Below, one piece after another: positions 50,027 to 60,024 of a stretch of 64,000 bases of DNA. The notes below the pieces were generated by a model. The model had not been told where the DNA came from and made no database searches. It saw only the letters and a list, made by a program, of their open reading frames with translations. The number at the start of each line of letters is the position of its first letter. Position 1 is the first letter of the stretch. Location: the NCBI GenBank assembly GCA_041494885.1, contig JBGQBO010000008.1, forward strand, positions 77,267 to 141,266, written 5' to 3'. Origin of the DNA: JAIQFV01 sp041494885 (GTDB taxonomy: Bacteria; Acidobacteriota; Terriglobia; JAIQFV01). Both the position numbers and the translations under genes were made by a program.

Positions 50027-52039
50027 ATGGCAAAAGGATTTAGGTCGTTTGGTATTGCGGTTTGTTCTTCCTTTCTTTTTTTGGGGTTGGCTGTCTTTGC
50101 TCGAGCTGAAGCGCCCCAAAGGCCTTCCATTGATCGGCTCATGGATTCTCTCTTCAAAGTGCGAACATTCAAAGAGACCACGATTTCATTTGATGGGTCC
50201 CGCGTAGCCTGGGTTGAGGAGCTTCAAGGAAAGGATCACGAACCTTCGGAGAACACCGCGGTTTATGTTGCATCTTTGAATTCTTCTTCAACCCCGAGGC
50301 GGATCACCGCAGGGGATGGAGCGACGCCTCATAGCGAGCATGATCTGGCATGGTCACCCGACGGACGTCACTTAGCGTTCCTATCCGATCGAGGACAGAA
50401 GGGACAGTTTCAGCTTTATGTCGTCCCCGCCGACGGCGGGGTTCCTCAACAGTTGACCCATGTAAAGGGGCTCCTGGCCGATCCCCGCTGGTCGCCCGAT
50501 GGAAAAAACGTAGCTGTGCTCTTCACCGAAAACCTGCCAAAGTCTGCAGGTCCTTTGGAGGCCAAGCCGCCCGTGTCTGGCGTGATCGAGGGAAAGATTT
50601 ACGAACAGCGTATCGCCACTGTAGAGTTTCCCTCCGGGCGTCTTCGCCAAATCTCCCCTGCCGACCTTTATGTTTATGAATACGATTGGTCTCCCGACGG
50701 AAGGGCCTTTGTCGCCTCAGCAGCTCCCGGCGACGGTGACAACAACTGGTGGATCGCGCAGATTTATACTGTCATGACAGCCACCGGAGAGACGAAATCC
50801 ATATTCAAACCTTCCCTGCAAGTGGCTGTGCCCCGCTGGTCGCCTGATGGTAAAACCATCGCCTTTATCGGTGGGTTGATGAGCGATCAGGGTGTGACCG
50901 GGGGAGATGTCTTTATGATCCCCCCCATCGGCGGTGAACCGGTGAATCTGACCCCTGACATGAAGGCGTCCGCCAGTTGGCTCCATTGGTACCCGTCTTC
51001 AAATCAGATTCTATTTGAGGAGAATGTGGATGGTGAGACCGGCATTGCGAGTGTCGATATTGCAACCCGGCAGACCACGACCCTGTGGAGAGGGCCTGAA
51101 ACGATCTCCGCCTTTGGAGGATCAATCAGTGTGTCCTTCTCTCACGACGTGAGGAGGTCAGCACTTATTCGCAGCTCACTGAAGCATCCCCCAGAAGTCT
51201 GGGCTGGCGAGATTGGGGCCTGGAAGCAGATCACCCGCGTCAACGACTCCCTGAAACCAATGTGGGGGGAAGCCAAGAGTATTCACTGGACCAGCGAGGG
51301 AATGAACATTCAGGGTTGGTTGCTCTATCCGCATCACTATGATTCCCAGCGTAAGTATCCCCTGGTGGTGTACATCCATGGCGGACCCTCCAGCATGCGC
51401 CGGCTGGCGTGGCCGGATACCTTTTTTGATTTTTCAGCCCTTTCCAGCGAAGGCTATTTCGTGCTTTTTCCTAATCCGCGCGGGAGTTATGGCGCAGGGG
51501 AGGCCTTTACTCGCGCCAACGTGAAGGATTTCGGGTATGGCGACTTCCACGATATTTTGGCCGGAGCAGAGGAGGTTTCAAAAACTCTTCCCATCGATGC
51601 GTCACGGATCGGAATTGGCGGCTGGAGCTATGGCGGATACATGACCATGTGGGGCGTCACCCAGACCAACCGTTTCCGTGCAGCGGTAGCCGGGGCAGGC
51701 ATCATGAACTGGCAAAGTTATTATGGAGAGAATGGCATCGACCAATGGATGATCCCGTTCTTCGGCGCATCGGTTTATGACGACCCCGCCGTCTATGCCC
51801 GCAGTGCTCCCATCACCCACATCAAAAGCGCTAAGACCCCCACCCTGGTGCTGGTCGGGGACAGTGATGTCGAGTGCCCTACTCCCCAATCCTTCGAGTT
51901 TTGGCATGCCTTAAGAACGTTGGGGGTGAAGACCCAGATGGTGGTTTACAAGGATGAAGGCCACATGATCGCCCAACCCAAGCATCGGTTGGACATCATG
52001 AAGCGAACGATCACCTGGTTTAACGAGAACCTGAAATAG
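50027..52039 (+). CDS. S9-family prolyl oligopeptidase-like serine peptidase
   Basis: 670 residues, signal peptide MAKGFRSFGIAVCSSFLFLG, cleaved near ARA. A seven-bladed-propeller-like N-terminal domain carries WD40-like PD40 motifs (WSPDGRHLAF, WSPDGKNVAV, WSPDGRAFVA, WSPDGKTIAF). The C-terminal alpha/beta hydrolase domain (about 400-670) has nucleophile S534 in GGWSYGGYM, Asp D614 in VGDSDVECP and His H646 in DEGHMI. Exported aminopeptidase or dipeptidyl-peptidase, cutting peptides in the periplasm; the exact cleavage preference is unknown. Ribosome site AGGAG is present. Confidence 0.93.
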   Translation: MAKGFRSFGIAVCSSFLFLGLAVFARAEAPQRPSIDRLMDSLFKVRTFKETTISFDGSRVAWVEELQGKDHEPSENTAVYVASLNSSSTPRRITAGDGATPHSEHDLAWSPDGRHLAFLSDRGQKGQFQLYVVPADGGVPQQLTHVKGLLADPRWSPDGKNVAVLFTENLPKSAGPLEAKPPVSGVIEGKIYEQRIATVEFPSGRLRQISPADLYVYEYDWSPDGRAFVASAAPGDGDNNWWIAQIYTVMTATGETKSIFKPSLQVAVPRWSPDGKTIAFIGGLMSDQGVTGGDVFMIPPIGGEPVNLTPDMKASASWLHWYPSSNQILFEENVDGETGIASVDIATRQTTTLWRGPETISAFGGSISVSFSHDVRRSALIRSSLKHPPEVWAGEIGAWKQITRVNDSLKPMWGEAKSIHWTSEGMNIQGWLLYPHHYDSQRKYPLVVYIHGGPSSMRRLAWPDTFFDFSALSSEGYFVLFPNPRGSYGAGEAFTRANVKDFGYGDFHDILAGAEEVSKTLPIDASRIGIGGWSYGGYMTMWGVTQTNRFRAAVAGAGIMNWQSYYGENGIDQWMIPFFGASVYDDPAVYARSAPITHIKSAKTPTLVLVGDSDVECPTPQSFEFWHALRTLGVKTQMVVYKDEGHMIAQPKHRLDIMKRTITWFNENLK

Positions 52040-52235
52040 ACCTGAGGCAAATGAAGTCCCGTGGTCAAACCGTAAAATTCACGTCTGGCATAAATAATTT
52101 CCCGGGATCGAATCTGACCCGGATGGTCCTTATCAAAGGGCGATCCCAGCAAAGGACTTTGGAGGTCTCTTCATGGCCAACGCGCTTGATAGAACGCAGT
52201 TCCCACCCAACCCCTAAACCAAAGGAGGAGCTACG

Positions 52236-52724
52236 ATGTCACCACACCTGATACAGAAGTCCATGCTCGCGCTGATATTCGCGCTTTCCGCTTCAAGCGT
52301 GCTGGCGCAGATGTCGATCCCCTATGGGATGCCGGTCAGCCTGGAGCTCGCCAAGAAAGCGGCCGCGGCTGCGCTCGCTGAAGCGCGCAAGAACAACTGG
52401 GCCATGGCAGCAGCGATCGTCGACCCCGCCGGCGACTTGGTTTATTTCGAAAGGCTGGACGGCACGCAGACCGGCAGCGTCAGCGTCGCGATGAGCAAGG
52501 CCCGCTCAGCAGCCCTGTTCAAGCGCCCTACCAAGGCGTTTCAGGACGCGTTGGCAGCGGGCGGCGCGGGGCTCCGGATCCTGGGACTGGAAGGCGCGGT
52601 ACCGGTCGAGGGAGGGCTCCCCCTCATTATAGACGGCAAGATTGTCGGGGCCATCGGTGTTTCCGGAGGCAGCAGTGATCAGGACAGCCAATGCGCCAAG
52701 CCCGGTGCGGATGCCTTGAAATAG
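52236..52724 (+). CDS. GlcG/HbpS-family secreted protein
   Basis: 162 residues: signal peptide MSPHLIQKSMLALIFALSAS (cleavage near LAQM), then a GlcG/HbpS-like domain (about 30-150) with LELAKKAAAAALAEARKNNW, AAIVDPAGDLVYFERLDG and the Gly-rich PLIIDGKIVGAIGVSGGSSD loop. This fold binds haem or small ligands in HbpS. AAAGGAGG precedes the ATG. The natural ligand is unknown; no obvious partner gene is adjacent. Confidence 0.9.
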   Translation: MSPHLIQKSMLALIFALSASSVLAQMSIPYGMPVSLELAKKAAAAALAEARKNNWAMAAAIVDPAGDLVYFERLDGTQTGSVSVAMSKARSAALFKRPTKAFQDALAAGGAGLRILGLEGAVPVEGGLPLIIDGKIVGAIGVSGGSSDQDSQCAKPGADALK

Positions 52725-52846
52725 CGATTGGGGAGAGACACCTTGCTCGCTTAATCCTCGAAGATCCTCTGAGTCTGGTGTCTGTCCATTCTCTCTTGGG
52801 AAATTGGCTTTCTCCGCCCCTTGACGTTTCTGAGGTTAGGCCATCC

Positions 52847-53956
52847 TTATTTGGCAAGAGCAGCGAGAATCGCAATTAAGCCCATCAATCCCACGAACCC
52901 AACAATCAATCCTACCGCCTTGGGATTCCCGAAATTGAGCGTATAGCCTAGGCCGAAGCGGTGCTCGACGAAGAGCGAGGGATCCTCACGGTTGACGTAG
53001 AACATCCCGAGCACCCAAAGCCGGTTGTCGGCCAAGCCATCCGTCAAAGGAGCATCCGCTGCGCTCCGCTCCAACTGCGAACCTCCCTGCCCGAATTTGA
53101 TGGCGATGAATATGCTGCCCCCAAGGGAGAAGACAACCAGAACGAGAGCGAGAATCATCATGGTTGGCGGTAGTGCAGGAGCTTTTCCCAGTCCCACGCG
53201 AATCGAGGTATACGCTATGAGGCTTAACAGCCCGGTCACCAGGATGGAAACCACTGCCAGGAAGTTGGCCATCGCCCGGCGAAAGCGTTGCTGGGCTTCA
53301 AAGGAGACTCCCCGATCGCCATACCGGATGGCCCGCTTGGCTTGACTGATCAGATAGGACATACCTCCCAGCCCGACACCGAGAATTAACGTCATGATCG
53401 GTAACAGCATCACGGTGGAAAACGATTTAGGTCTCCAGGCATCCGGCTTGCCTGTAAATCCGAAGTGTGTCGGAACTATCTTCGGTAGTTGCGTGTAGTG
53501 GAACCAGGCATCACCGATGAGCAAAAGTCCAGCGACCAACCCGAGCACCACCGCCCAGTATGGCAAGGCAGCCCCCTGTGACTCTTCGACGACCACCAAC
53601 GCGGCCGCTGCGGGTGGCTCTCCGGGCCTCGCCAGGCGACGCGCGCGAAAATAAGCTCGCAGGTTTTCAGCAATGAACCCGACCGCAAGAAGACTCATCG
53701 CCGCGGATGAGCCCACGCGAGAATTAAAGTAAAGACCTGAAACCACAGTGAGGATTAAACTCACACTTAACCATGCAGTCACACCCCAATACCAGGAACG
53801 AGTGATCCGCCGGGCATCTTCGCCTTTGCTGGTCGCTTCGCCGACATACACCCCGAAAAGCAAACCGCGGCGGCTGATGCGCGGTAACAGAAGATAGAGT
53901 ACGCCCACCAATCCCAGTAAAAGAGCCATTGAAATCCATGCAACTTGAGCTTCCAT
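52847..53956 (-). CDS. DUF1648/DUF5808 integral membrane protein
   Basis: 369 residues with about seven to eight membrane segments. The DUF1648 motif appears as PKIVPTHFGFTGKPDAWRPK (about 172-191), and the C-terminal part has the DUF5808 pattern with LWVLGMFYVNREDPSLFVEH and GLGYTLNFGNPKA (about 305-345). Start ATG with GGAGG upstream. It is transcribed with the preceding GntR regulator, the same pairing as in Bacillus-like YtrA operons of membrane proteins. The function is unknown; roles in envelope stress or antibiotic response are typical guesses for this setting. Confidence 0.86.
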   Translation of the reverse strand: MEAQVAWISMALLLGLVGVLYLLLPRISRRGLLFGVYVGEATSKGEDARRITRSWYWGVTAWLSVSLILTVVSGLYFNSRVGSSAAMSLLAVGFIAENLRAYFRARRLARPGEPPAAAALVVVEESQGAALPYWAVVLGLVAGLLLIGDAWFHYTQLPKIVPTHFGFTGKPDAWRPKSFSTVMLLPIMTLILGVGLGGMSYLISQAKRAIRYGDRGVSFEAQQRFRRAMANFLAVVSILVTGLLSLIAYTSIRVGLGKAPALPPTMMILALVLVVFSLGGSIFIAIKFGQGGSQLERSAADAPLTDGLADNRLWVLGMFYVNREDPSLFVEHRFGLGYTLNFGNPKAVGLIVGFVGLMGLIAILAALAK

Positions 53957-53971
53957 GTTTATCCTCCGCGT

Positions 53972-54358
53972 TCACTTCACCAAACTCTCGGCAAGAGATG
54001 CGATCTCACGTTCGGCCAGGCGCCGCAGATGCTCCGACGAAAGTCCCGCCTGCCGCATTCGAGCCAGAAGTTCCCTAAGCTCCAGCCTTAGTTTTTCACG
54101 ATCCGCGTTGGGTCTGCGGGAAGGCGCGGAAACCTCCGCGCCGGATCGATCGCGGATCAGAACAAATCCTTCCTCTTCAAGAAGCCAGTAGGCGCGGGCC
54201 ACGGTGTTGAGGTTTACACCGAGGTCCGATGCCAGGGTTCGCACCGTGGGGAGCGGGCTTCCAGGACGCAGCTCCCCTGAAGCCACGTGCTCACGGATCT
54301 GCCTCGCAATCTGCTCGTACACCGGCTCGTCCGATCCTCTTTCAACGACGACCATCAT
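53972..54358 (-). CDS. GntR-family regulator, YtrA-like
   Basis: About 128 residues: an N-terminal winged helix with QIARQIREHVASGELRPGSP and LPTVRTLASDLGVNLNTVAR, then a short C-terminal helical tail. It has no ligand-binding FCD/UTRA domain, as in the YtrA subfamily. I start at the ATG at 54358; the ATG at 54388 is upstream of the predicted transcription start and cannot be used. It is followed 15 bp later by the DUF1648 protein gene. A palindromic operator (54378-54399) overlaps its own promoter, pointing to autorepression. Confidence 0.92.
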   Translation of the reverse strand: MMVVVERGSDEPVYEQIARQIREHVASGELRPGSPLPTVRTLASDLGVNLNTVARAYWLLEEEGFVLIRDRSGAEVSAPSRRPNADREKLRLELRELLARMRQAGLSSEHLRRLAEREIASLAESLVK

Positions 54359-54377
54359 GGCTTTCCGCCCCTTCCCT

Positions 54378-54399
54378 CTGTATACCATATAGTATACAG
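54378..54399. promoter_or_regulatory. Operator: 8-bp inverted repeat
   Basis: CTGTATAC, six bases (CATATA), GTATACAG: a perfect inverted repeat. It covers the -10 box of the GntR promoter. GTATA/TATAC half-sites are typical of YtrA-type GntR operators. Confidence 0.7.
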
Positions 54400-54418
54400 A
54401 TATTCATGGAAAAGTCAA
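54391..54418 (-). promoter_or_regulatory. Promoter of the GntR-DUF1648 operon
   Basis: Minus-strand TTGACT (54413-54418), 16 bp, TATACT (54391-54396): five of six matches in each box. The -10 lies inside the operator 54378-54399. Start near 54384. Confidence 0.68.
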
Positions 54419-54630
54419 CCCGCTTTGTCTCCGGGGGGCGCACCCGCCGTTCGTCCTGTTGGATGATGTGTGCGTTGCTGGGTCCCTCACGCCTCTAGCT
54501 CCACAAGCAGGTATCATCCACCGCAGGGCGACTGGCACGGCGAGACTGACCGTGCATGAAAGCAGCGGCCCCGCGAATCAACGTGTCCGGGGTTTGCCAG
54601 CAGCGACCATTGAATTCATTTGAAGGAAGA

Positions 54631-56166
54631 TTACGGTTTCACTGAGAGAGCATAATTCTTACGACTCAACTCGCGGTTGGCGGCGTCATAATACTCCACC
54701 GGATTGTAGTCGTCCGTCAGGATGCGGCCATGTGCAGGGTCGGTTTGGAGAGTGTGGTTTAGGCCCGCTTTTACATACTCTAATGCGTCCGGGTGTACAT
54801 CGTTTGTGTTCACGGGATTGACAAAAGCGAGCTCGCCGCGGTCCGCGGCGACAAAGTAAACATTCCCGCCCTCTCCCCCATGAATGCGAACCTGTGAAAA
54901 CACCGATTTTAATGTCTTGTTCACTGAAGCCGTCTGAAAGTCCTGACCGGGTGCCATCTCGCGAAAGGCATTCATGACGAGGGTCCCGCCGGGTCTGAGA
55001 TGTCTCCGTACCGCTCTGAATGCTTCTTCAGTCATGAGATGGGAGGGCGATGAATCTCCCAGGAATGCGTCGACGATAATGGCGTCATAGAGGCGGGTGG
55101 TTTGGTTCAAGAAGTATCGGCCATCCGCAATCACCAGGTGGAATTTGTCAGGCTCCAAATCAAAAAACCGGACTGCCAGGGGGACAACGGCCGGATTGAT
55201 TTCCACGACATCCACTTGAACACCTTCGCGAGCAAACTTCATCGGCACGATCCCGACCCCCATGCCAATACAGAGGACGTCGCTGACCTGGGCGTTGTAG
55301 GCTCGCGCAAGATCGTAGAGCATGTAGGTAAACGCATACAGGCTCCTTTGATGCACCGGATCGTATCCGTTTTGGTACATGTAATCGTTGAGATAGATTC
55401 GTCCCTGGGTTTCGGTTTGCTCGAAGACCTGCATCAATCCAAAGTTGGAATTGGCTCGATAGATTTCGACGACACCGGGGAGATGGCTCACGTTTTCTTT
55501 AAGGACGCCAAATGCCCCGAGGGTCATGGCCAACAACACGCCGAGAGCCACCGGCCCTTTCCTGTACTCCCTTCTTCCCCAGACAAGAAAATATCCCAGA
55601 GCCACACCGATTAACGCTCCTGCCGTGGCCAACAGGGTTATGGAGTTGGGGAAAAAGGGGATCAGCAGATACCCAATCAGAACGGTCCCCGCCACGCTGC
55701 CCAGAGTGCTGATGGCCGACAGGCGTCCGACTTGTCCCCCCACCTCCGTGAGGGATTGCGCCAGGATCCGCACCAGGAAAGGCCCGGTCATTCCCAGCAA
55801 GGTGAGCGGGACCAGAAACAGCAGGACCGAGGTCAGCAAGGCACCCAAAGCCAGCTGGAATCGTAGACACCAGTAGGCGACCGGGCCGCAGATGATCACC
55901 ACCAAACAGAGATAAATCGCCGCCACCAGAATGCAGCCATAGAGGTACCCCAACCTCGTTGACCGATCCACCAGCCAACCGCCGAAGTAGTATCCCATCG
56001 AGAGCGCCACCAGGGTGACCGCAATTTGAGCCGTCCAAACGAAATGCGAGGTCCCCACGTAAGGCGCCAGCATCTTGGCGCCCAGGATTTCAATGATAAG
56101 AATGGCCGCGCCCGTCATCGCCGCCGTCACATAAAGAAACCGGCGCAGAGCAACACTCATCTTCAT
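54631..56166 (-). CDS. Membrane-fused spermidine-synthase-like protein
   Basis: About 511 residues from the ATG at 56166 (a GTG at 56223 is upstream; neither has a strong ribosome site). The N-terminal half (about 15-225) has several membrane segments, ALRRFLYVTAAMTGAAILII to LLGMTGPFLVRILAQ. The C-terminal half is a SpeE-like methyltransferase/aminopropyltransferase fold: CIGMGVGIVPMKFAREGV, VDVVEINPAVVPLAVRFFD, YDAIIVDAFLGDSSPSHLMT. MFS-spermidine synthase fusions are widespread; whether it makes polyamine or another aminopropyl product is not known. No speD gene is in the window. Confidence 0.9.
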   Translation of the reverse strand: MKMSVALRRFLYVTAAMTGAAILIIEILGAKMLAPYVGTSHFVWTAQIAVTLVALSMGYYFGGWLVDRSTRLGYLYGCILVAAIYLCLVVIICGPVAYWCLRFQLALGALLTSVLLFLVPLTLLGMTGPFLVRILAQSLTEVGGQVGRLSAISTLGSVAGTVLIGYLLIPFFPNSITLLATAGALIGVALGYFLVWGRREYRKGPVALGVLLAMTLGAFGVLKENVSHLPGVVEIYRANSNFGLMQVFEQTETQGRIYLNDYMYQNGYDPVHQRSLYAFTYMLYDLARAYNAQVSDVLCIGMGVGIVPMKFAREGVQVDVVEINPAVVPLAVRFFDLEPDKFHLVIADGRYFLNQTTRLYDAIIVDAFLGDSSPSHLMTEEAFRAVRRHLRPGGTLVMNAFREMAPGQDFQTASVNKTLKSVFSQVRIHGGEGGNVYFVAADRGELAFVNPVNTNDVHPDALEYVKAGLNHTLQTDPAHGRILTDDYNPVEYYDAANRELSRKNYALSVKP

Positions 56167-56749
56167 TTCAGGACCGCGCGTTGGGCTCTTTCCCTTTGGT
56201 AGATTCGCCGTTCTTACTCCCACTTATCCCTCATTTCAGGCCCGGTCACGAATGCCCGTGACGTTTTGTCTTCCGGCGGCAGGCGATATGGGCGCCCAGT
56301 GAGTTCCATAGAAACACCTTCAACTCTTTCAAGGCAGCAAGCCCGGATGGAGTACCCGACCTTCATTGCAAGTATACCAATAACGGTGTGGTTTTGGGTG
56401 AGCCATCGGAGAGTGGAGCGCAGGGCTCACAGCTTCGGGTCTCGCCATACTGGATGGGAACTGGATACTCGAGGGCCTTCGCCAAATCGGGAGGCACAAA
56501 CTCCGATTTTTTAAGGAGTGCGAGGAAGAGTCAATTGACCCAATCGCATCAGAAGCAGGGTCCTTCCACATGAGGCCGCATCCCCCCGCGGCAGGATCAG
56601 ATGCGGGTATGCGCCCCATTTCTACCTTTTTGGGTAAGGGGATTTTCCATTTTTCGGTTACACTATCGTCGCTGCTTTTCGGAAATCCGTGAAAGAGTTC
56701 GTCTCTTCCAGCCTCTGCCTGGAAGGGATTGCAATCCCGCAGCGGGACC
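56167..56749. other. Gene-free divergent region
   Basis: 583 bp between the divergent spermidine-synthase-like and CapK-like genes. Only small incidental frames; I find no tRNA, no consensus promoter and no repeat. Confidence 0.4.
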
Positions 56750-58120
56750 ATGACAAAAGCACATCTTCTTTTCCGGCTGTTGCAACAGCGTCGTGAGCTG
56801 AAACAGCGGGAACACTGGGACCGCAAACGGCTGGAGTCTTACCAGTCTCAAGCCCTGGACCGGCTCCGGGCGTTCGTGTACACCCATTCTCCCTTCTATC
56901 AGAGGTTTCACAAAGGTCGGCATCAAGCGCCGCTCAACGAGCTTCCCATTCTTACCAAGTCCTTGTTGATGGAGAATTTCGATGACCTGGTCACCGATCG
57001 GAATATCCATCTCAAGGAGATCAGAGAACATTTGGATCGTCTTCCCGGGGAGGAGAAGTACCAAGGCCGCTACTGGACCAGCGTGACCTCGGGCAGCGTC
57101 GGACATCCCTCGATGAACCTCTTCAACGACACGGAGTGGGCGGGTGTTCTGGCGTCGGCGATCCGCTCTTATGACTGGGCTGGAGTCAGAATCCGTCCAT
57201 TTCATCGCACGCGCTCAGCGGCGATTGTCTCGGCAAAACCTACTGCAATGACGGCACGAGTAACGGGCACGTTTCATTTCAGGTGGTTTCCCACGCTCCG
57301 GATATTGCCCAGCGAATCCCTCGTAAGCACGGTGGATCGACTCAACGCATGGCAGCCTGAAATCCTGCAAGGGTTTTCGTATATGGTGGCCTTGCTGGCC
57401 GAAGAACAATTGGCAGGCCGGCTGCGGATTTCACCCCGGGTTATTGCCACAGGAGGAGACCTGTTGGCGAAATCCCAGGGAAACCTCATCGAAGCAGCCT
57501 GGCAGGGCCGTCGATTTGATCGGTATGCCACTGGGGAGTTCGGGGTTTTGGCTTCGGAGTGCGCCCACCATCGGGGACTTCATCTCTACGAAGATCTAGC
57601 CATTGTGGAGGTCGTGGATCAAGAGAACCGTCTCGTGCCTCCCGGGAAGCCGGGGACCCGGGTACTAGTTACCGCCCTGACGAAATATACCCAACCTCTC
57701 ATTCGTTACGAATTGAGCGACCTGGTCCGACTGTCCGCGGATCCCTGTCCCTGCGGGCGCTCGCTTCGTCTCATCGGGGAATTACAGGGCCGAACCCAGC
57801 AGACCCTGTACTTCCCCTCCCCCACTCAAGGACGGCTCGCCGTTCCTCCCGATGTCTTTCATCGCGTCATCGATGGACTCCCCATCATCGGGTGGCAAAT
57901 CGTCCAGGATCGGGAGGCCTTGACTGTTCATCTGCGAGCCGTGCCCGAAGATTTTTCGGATGAAGCCCTGGCCGATGCCCTTCGTTATGCGATTTCGGCG
58001 ATGGGTGCCATCGCTCCACCCATCAGGGTGGAGCGGGTTTCCCAAATCCCTTGCGAAGCCAATGGCAAGGCCCCCCTGATCAAATCGAATATCCAGGAAA
58101 ATTTCGAAGCCGCCCCCTGA
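56750..58120 (+). CDS. CapK/PaaK-like adenylate-forming enzyme
   Basis: About 456 residues from the ATG at 56750 (the TTG at 56729 is less likely). Acyl-adenylate family: LPILTKSLLMENFDDLVTDR, TSVTSGSVGHPSMNLFNDTE (the Ser/Gly/His AMP-binding loop), VIATGGDLLAKSQGNLIEA, RFDRYATGEFGVLASECAHH, and LIRYELSDLVRLSADPCPCG. These match phenylacetate-CoA-ligase-like CapK proteins, which often act in polysaccharide or acyl-sugar assembly. No glycosyl or acyltransferase neighbours exist, so the substrate is open. Confidence 0.88.
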   Translation: MTKAHLLFRLLQQRRELKQREHWDRKRLESYQSQALDRLRAFVYTHSPFYQRFHKGRHQAPLNELPILTKSLLMENFDDLVTDRNIHLKEIREHLDRLPGEEKYQGRYWTSVTSGSVGHPSMNLFNDTEWAGVLASAIRSYDWAGVRIRPFHRTRSAAIVSAKPTAMTARVTGTFHFRWFPTLRILPSESLVSTVDRLNAWQPEILQGFSYMVALLAEEQLAGRLRISPRVIATGGDLLAKSQGNLIEAAWQGRRFDRYATGEFGVLASECAHHRGLHLYEDLAIVEVVDQENRLVPPGKPGTRVLVTALTKYTQPLIRYELSDLVRLSADPCPCGRSLRLIGELQGRTQQTLYFPSPTQGRLAVPPDVFHRVIDGLPIIGWQIVQDREALTVHLRAVPEDFSDEALADALRYAISAMGAIAPPIRVERVSQIPCEANGKAPLIKSNIQENFEAAP

Positions 58121-58920
58121 GATTCCCCGATGGAGTGTTGGGGACCTGGGTGGTTGGCATGTGCGGGCACCCGAGTGCGGTCTTAGTCCCCCGCAAACAG
58201 CACCTGATTTAGAGAAGGGCGCTACTCACAGGCCCGCTAAACAACATTTTGCTATTGCAGAAGTTGATACTCCTGTTTATTGCGGCTGCCGCTAGAGGCC
58301 CTTGTGAGAAATCGACCCCTGAAATCCTCATAGGGAAAATGGAAACAGGCTGTTGTCCGGGCCCGGGAGCACGCGACGAGGCATTTGGCTTACAACAGGA
58401 CCACATGATTCAGCCTTGCAGATCGGGTTCACAGAGTTGGGGGCTCGGTTTGTCCAACAGCCTTCAAAGATGTCGTCTTCGAAATTCTTGACAAGGAACC
58501 TCATTTATGTAATTTGTAATGAGCGTGATATCTTTCCCGATGATCCAGTGACTTGCCGAAGATGGTGAAGAGCTATAGGTGATCAATCCGTCGGCAAGGG
58601 AAGAGCTGTTCCCATGTCTTGAGTCGACAGTGTCGCTGACATTCTCGATACAAGAGGGGCATCCCCTCGGGTCAGCCAACTTCTTGCCGACGTTTTACTA
58701 GATTCCATTCTTCTTGCCCCCCGTGAATAAGGGGTTGTGGAAACCTAGACAATGTGGAGGCGGGAGCCAGGCATAAACCGGACGGTGTGTGCTCGTGCAG
58801 GAATGAGGAATTTCCCCTTTCTCCCGACAACGAGGACCATCGTTGTTGTTTGATGCGGGTCTGACCAATAAACCCCTCGATCGAATGTCACGCCGTGTAA
58901 AACCGGAGGGAGGAAAAGCG
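58121..58920. other. Long gene-free region upstream of the CHAT cluster
   Basis: 800 bp with small frames that look non-coding. It contains a perfect hairpin (GAGGGG-CAT-CCCCTC, about 58653-58667) without a T-run, and a TTGACA at 58488-58493 with only weak -10 candidates after it. I see no tRNA or named RNA. It may hold the promoter of the CHAT/TPR cluster. Confidence 0.4.
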
Positions 58921-59976
58921 ATGAAATCGATCCTTGAACGCTGGCAGGATACCTGGAAAACACTCTCTCAGAGCCCGGCAGAAATGCCAATTCGGGTGGC
59001 TATTCCTCGCGACCATGTGCAGGGGGGAGACAAGTTGGGGAAAACCATTGATCCAGATGAAAACTATTTCCAGATACGGGTCAATGAAATGTACCTCACC
59101 TATGGCAGGAAGTGGTTCAGCGAATATGATCCCATGGTATTCGTCGTCTCTGAATTCACCTATGACAAAAAGGAGGAAGCCGTCCCCTTCGTAGTTGGGC
59201 CGATGATGCTTGAAAAGTTTGGACAAAAACTGCCGGCGGGCATGATCTTTGCGGATACCCGAGTGGCGGGACTACATCCCTATCGTGGAGGCCGTTTAGC
59301 GCTCGCCCTGGTGCTGTGCCGCGTCAAACGAGAGGACTATGCCCGCAAACTTCTGCAACTCGTCGAAGGCATTGCCGGTGTTTTGGACTTCTCCTCGACC
59401 CTCAGTACGTACTTGAAGGTGGGCAGTGTCGTGCTTGACGGAGTCGAGGCACTGCTCGGCTCCGGCGATACACACCCCCTGGTCGGCTATCGTAAGGAGT
59501 TCGACCCCGATGCCGGTGAATTGTTAGAACCAAGCTATTTTGCACTGATCGACATGCCTGAAGGCCAACCGGACGGCAATGAATTTTGGGTAAGCAACAA
59601 TCAGCTTCGCCGCGGAAGGAGCTTGGCGGATGCCCAACCCTTCCGGGATTCAGACTTCGTGCTTTACAGCATCACTCAAACACCCATGAGACGGGATTTG
59701 ACGACGCTGCCGTTTTACCCCCTCTACGAACGAGTGATCAAGGAAGCCATGGAATCGAATACTGCTGACCGATGGAACGTTACCAAGGCCGACATGACCT
59801 CCCTGGCGCAGACGATGAGATTCAGTCCTGACCTTACTCCCAGGCAGGCAAAGGAACTGCGCGAAAAATACGCCGGCGAAATGGCCGTGGAACATGAAAA
59901 GGCCGTTGCGGAGTCTTCCCGGGCCGGCGCGGTGGATTCCGGTCTTCGCGAGATTGCCAAAATCCTGAACTTTTAG
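58921..59976 (+). CDS. Unrecognised protein, first gene of the CHAT/TPR cluster
   Basis: 351 residues from the ATG at 58921, with GGAGG about seven bases upstream; an in-frame extension to 58843 has no ribosome site. There is no signal peptide or membrane segment, so it is likely cytosolic. It has alternating helix and strand character: NYFQIRVNEMYLTYGRKWFS, GGRLALALVLCRVKREDYAR, NNQLRRGRSLADAQPFRDSD, and a helical C-terminus (LTPRQAKELREKYAGEMAVE). I recognise no family or catalytic motif. It stands 48 bp before the CHAT protease and is presumably its partner, substrate or regulator. Confidence 0.72.
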   Translation: MKSILERWQDTWKTLSQSPAEMPIRVAIPRDHVQGGDKLGKTIDPDENYFQIRVNEMYLTYGRKWFSEYDPMVFVVSEFTYDKKEEAVPFVVGPMMLEKFGQKLPAGMIFADTRVAGLHPYRGGRLALALVLCRVKREDYARKLLQLVEGIAGVLDFSSTLSTYLKVGSVVLDGVEALLGSGDTHPLVGYRKEFDPDAGELLEPSYFALIDMPEGQPDGNEFWVSNNQLRRGRSLADAQPFRDSDFVLYSITQTPMRRDLTTLPFYPLYERVIKEAMESNTADRWNVTKADMTSLAQTMRFSPDLTPRQAKELREKYAGEMAVEHEKAVAESSRAGAVDSGLREIAKILNF

Positions 59977-60024
59977 TTGTGACTGGCCTTCCTGGCGCCA
60001 GGAAGCTGATCGGAAGGGTAAACA

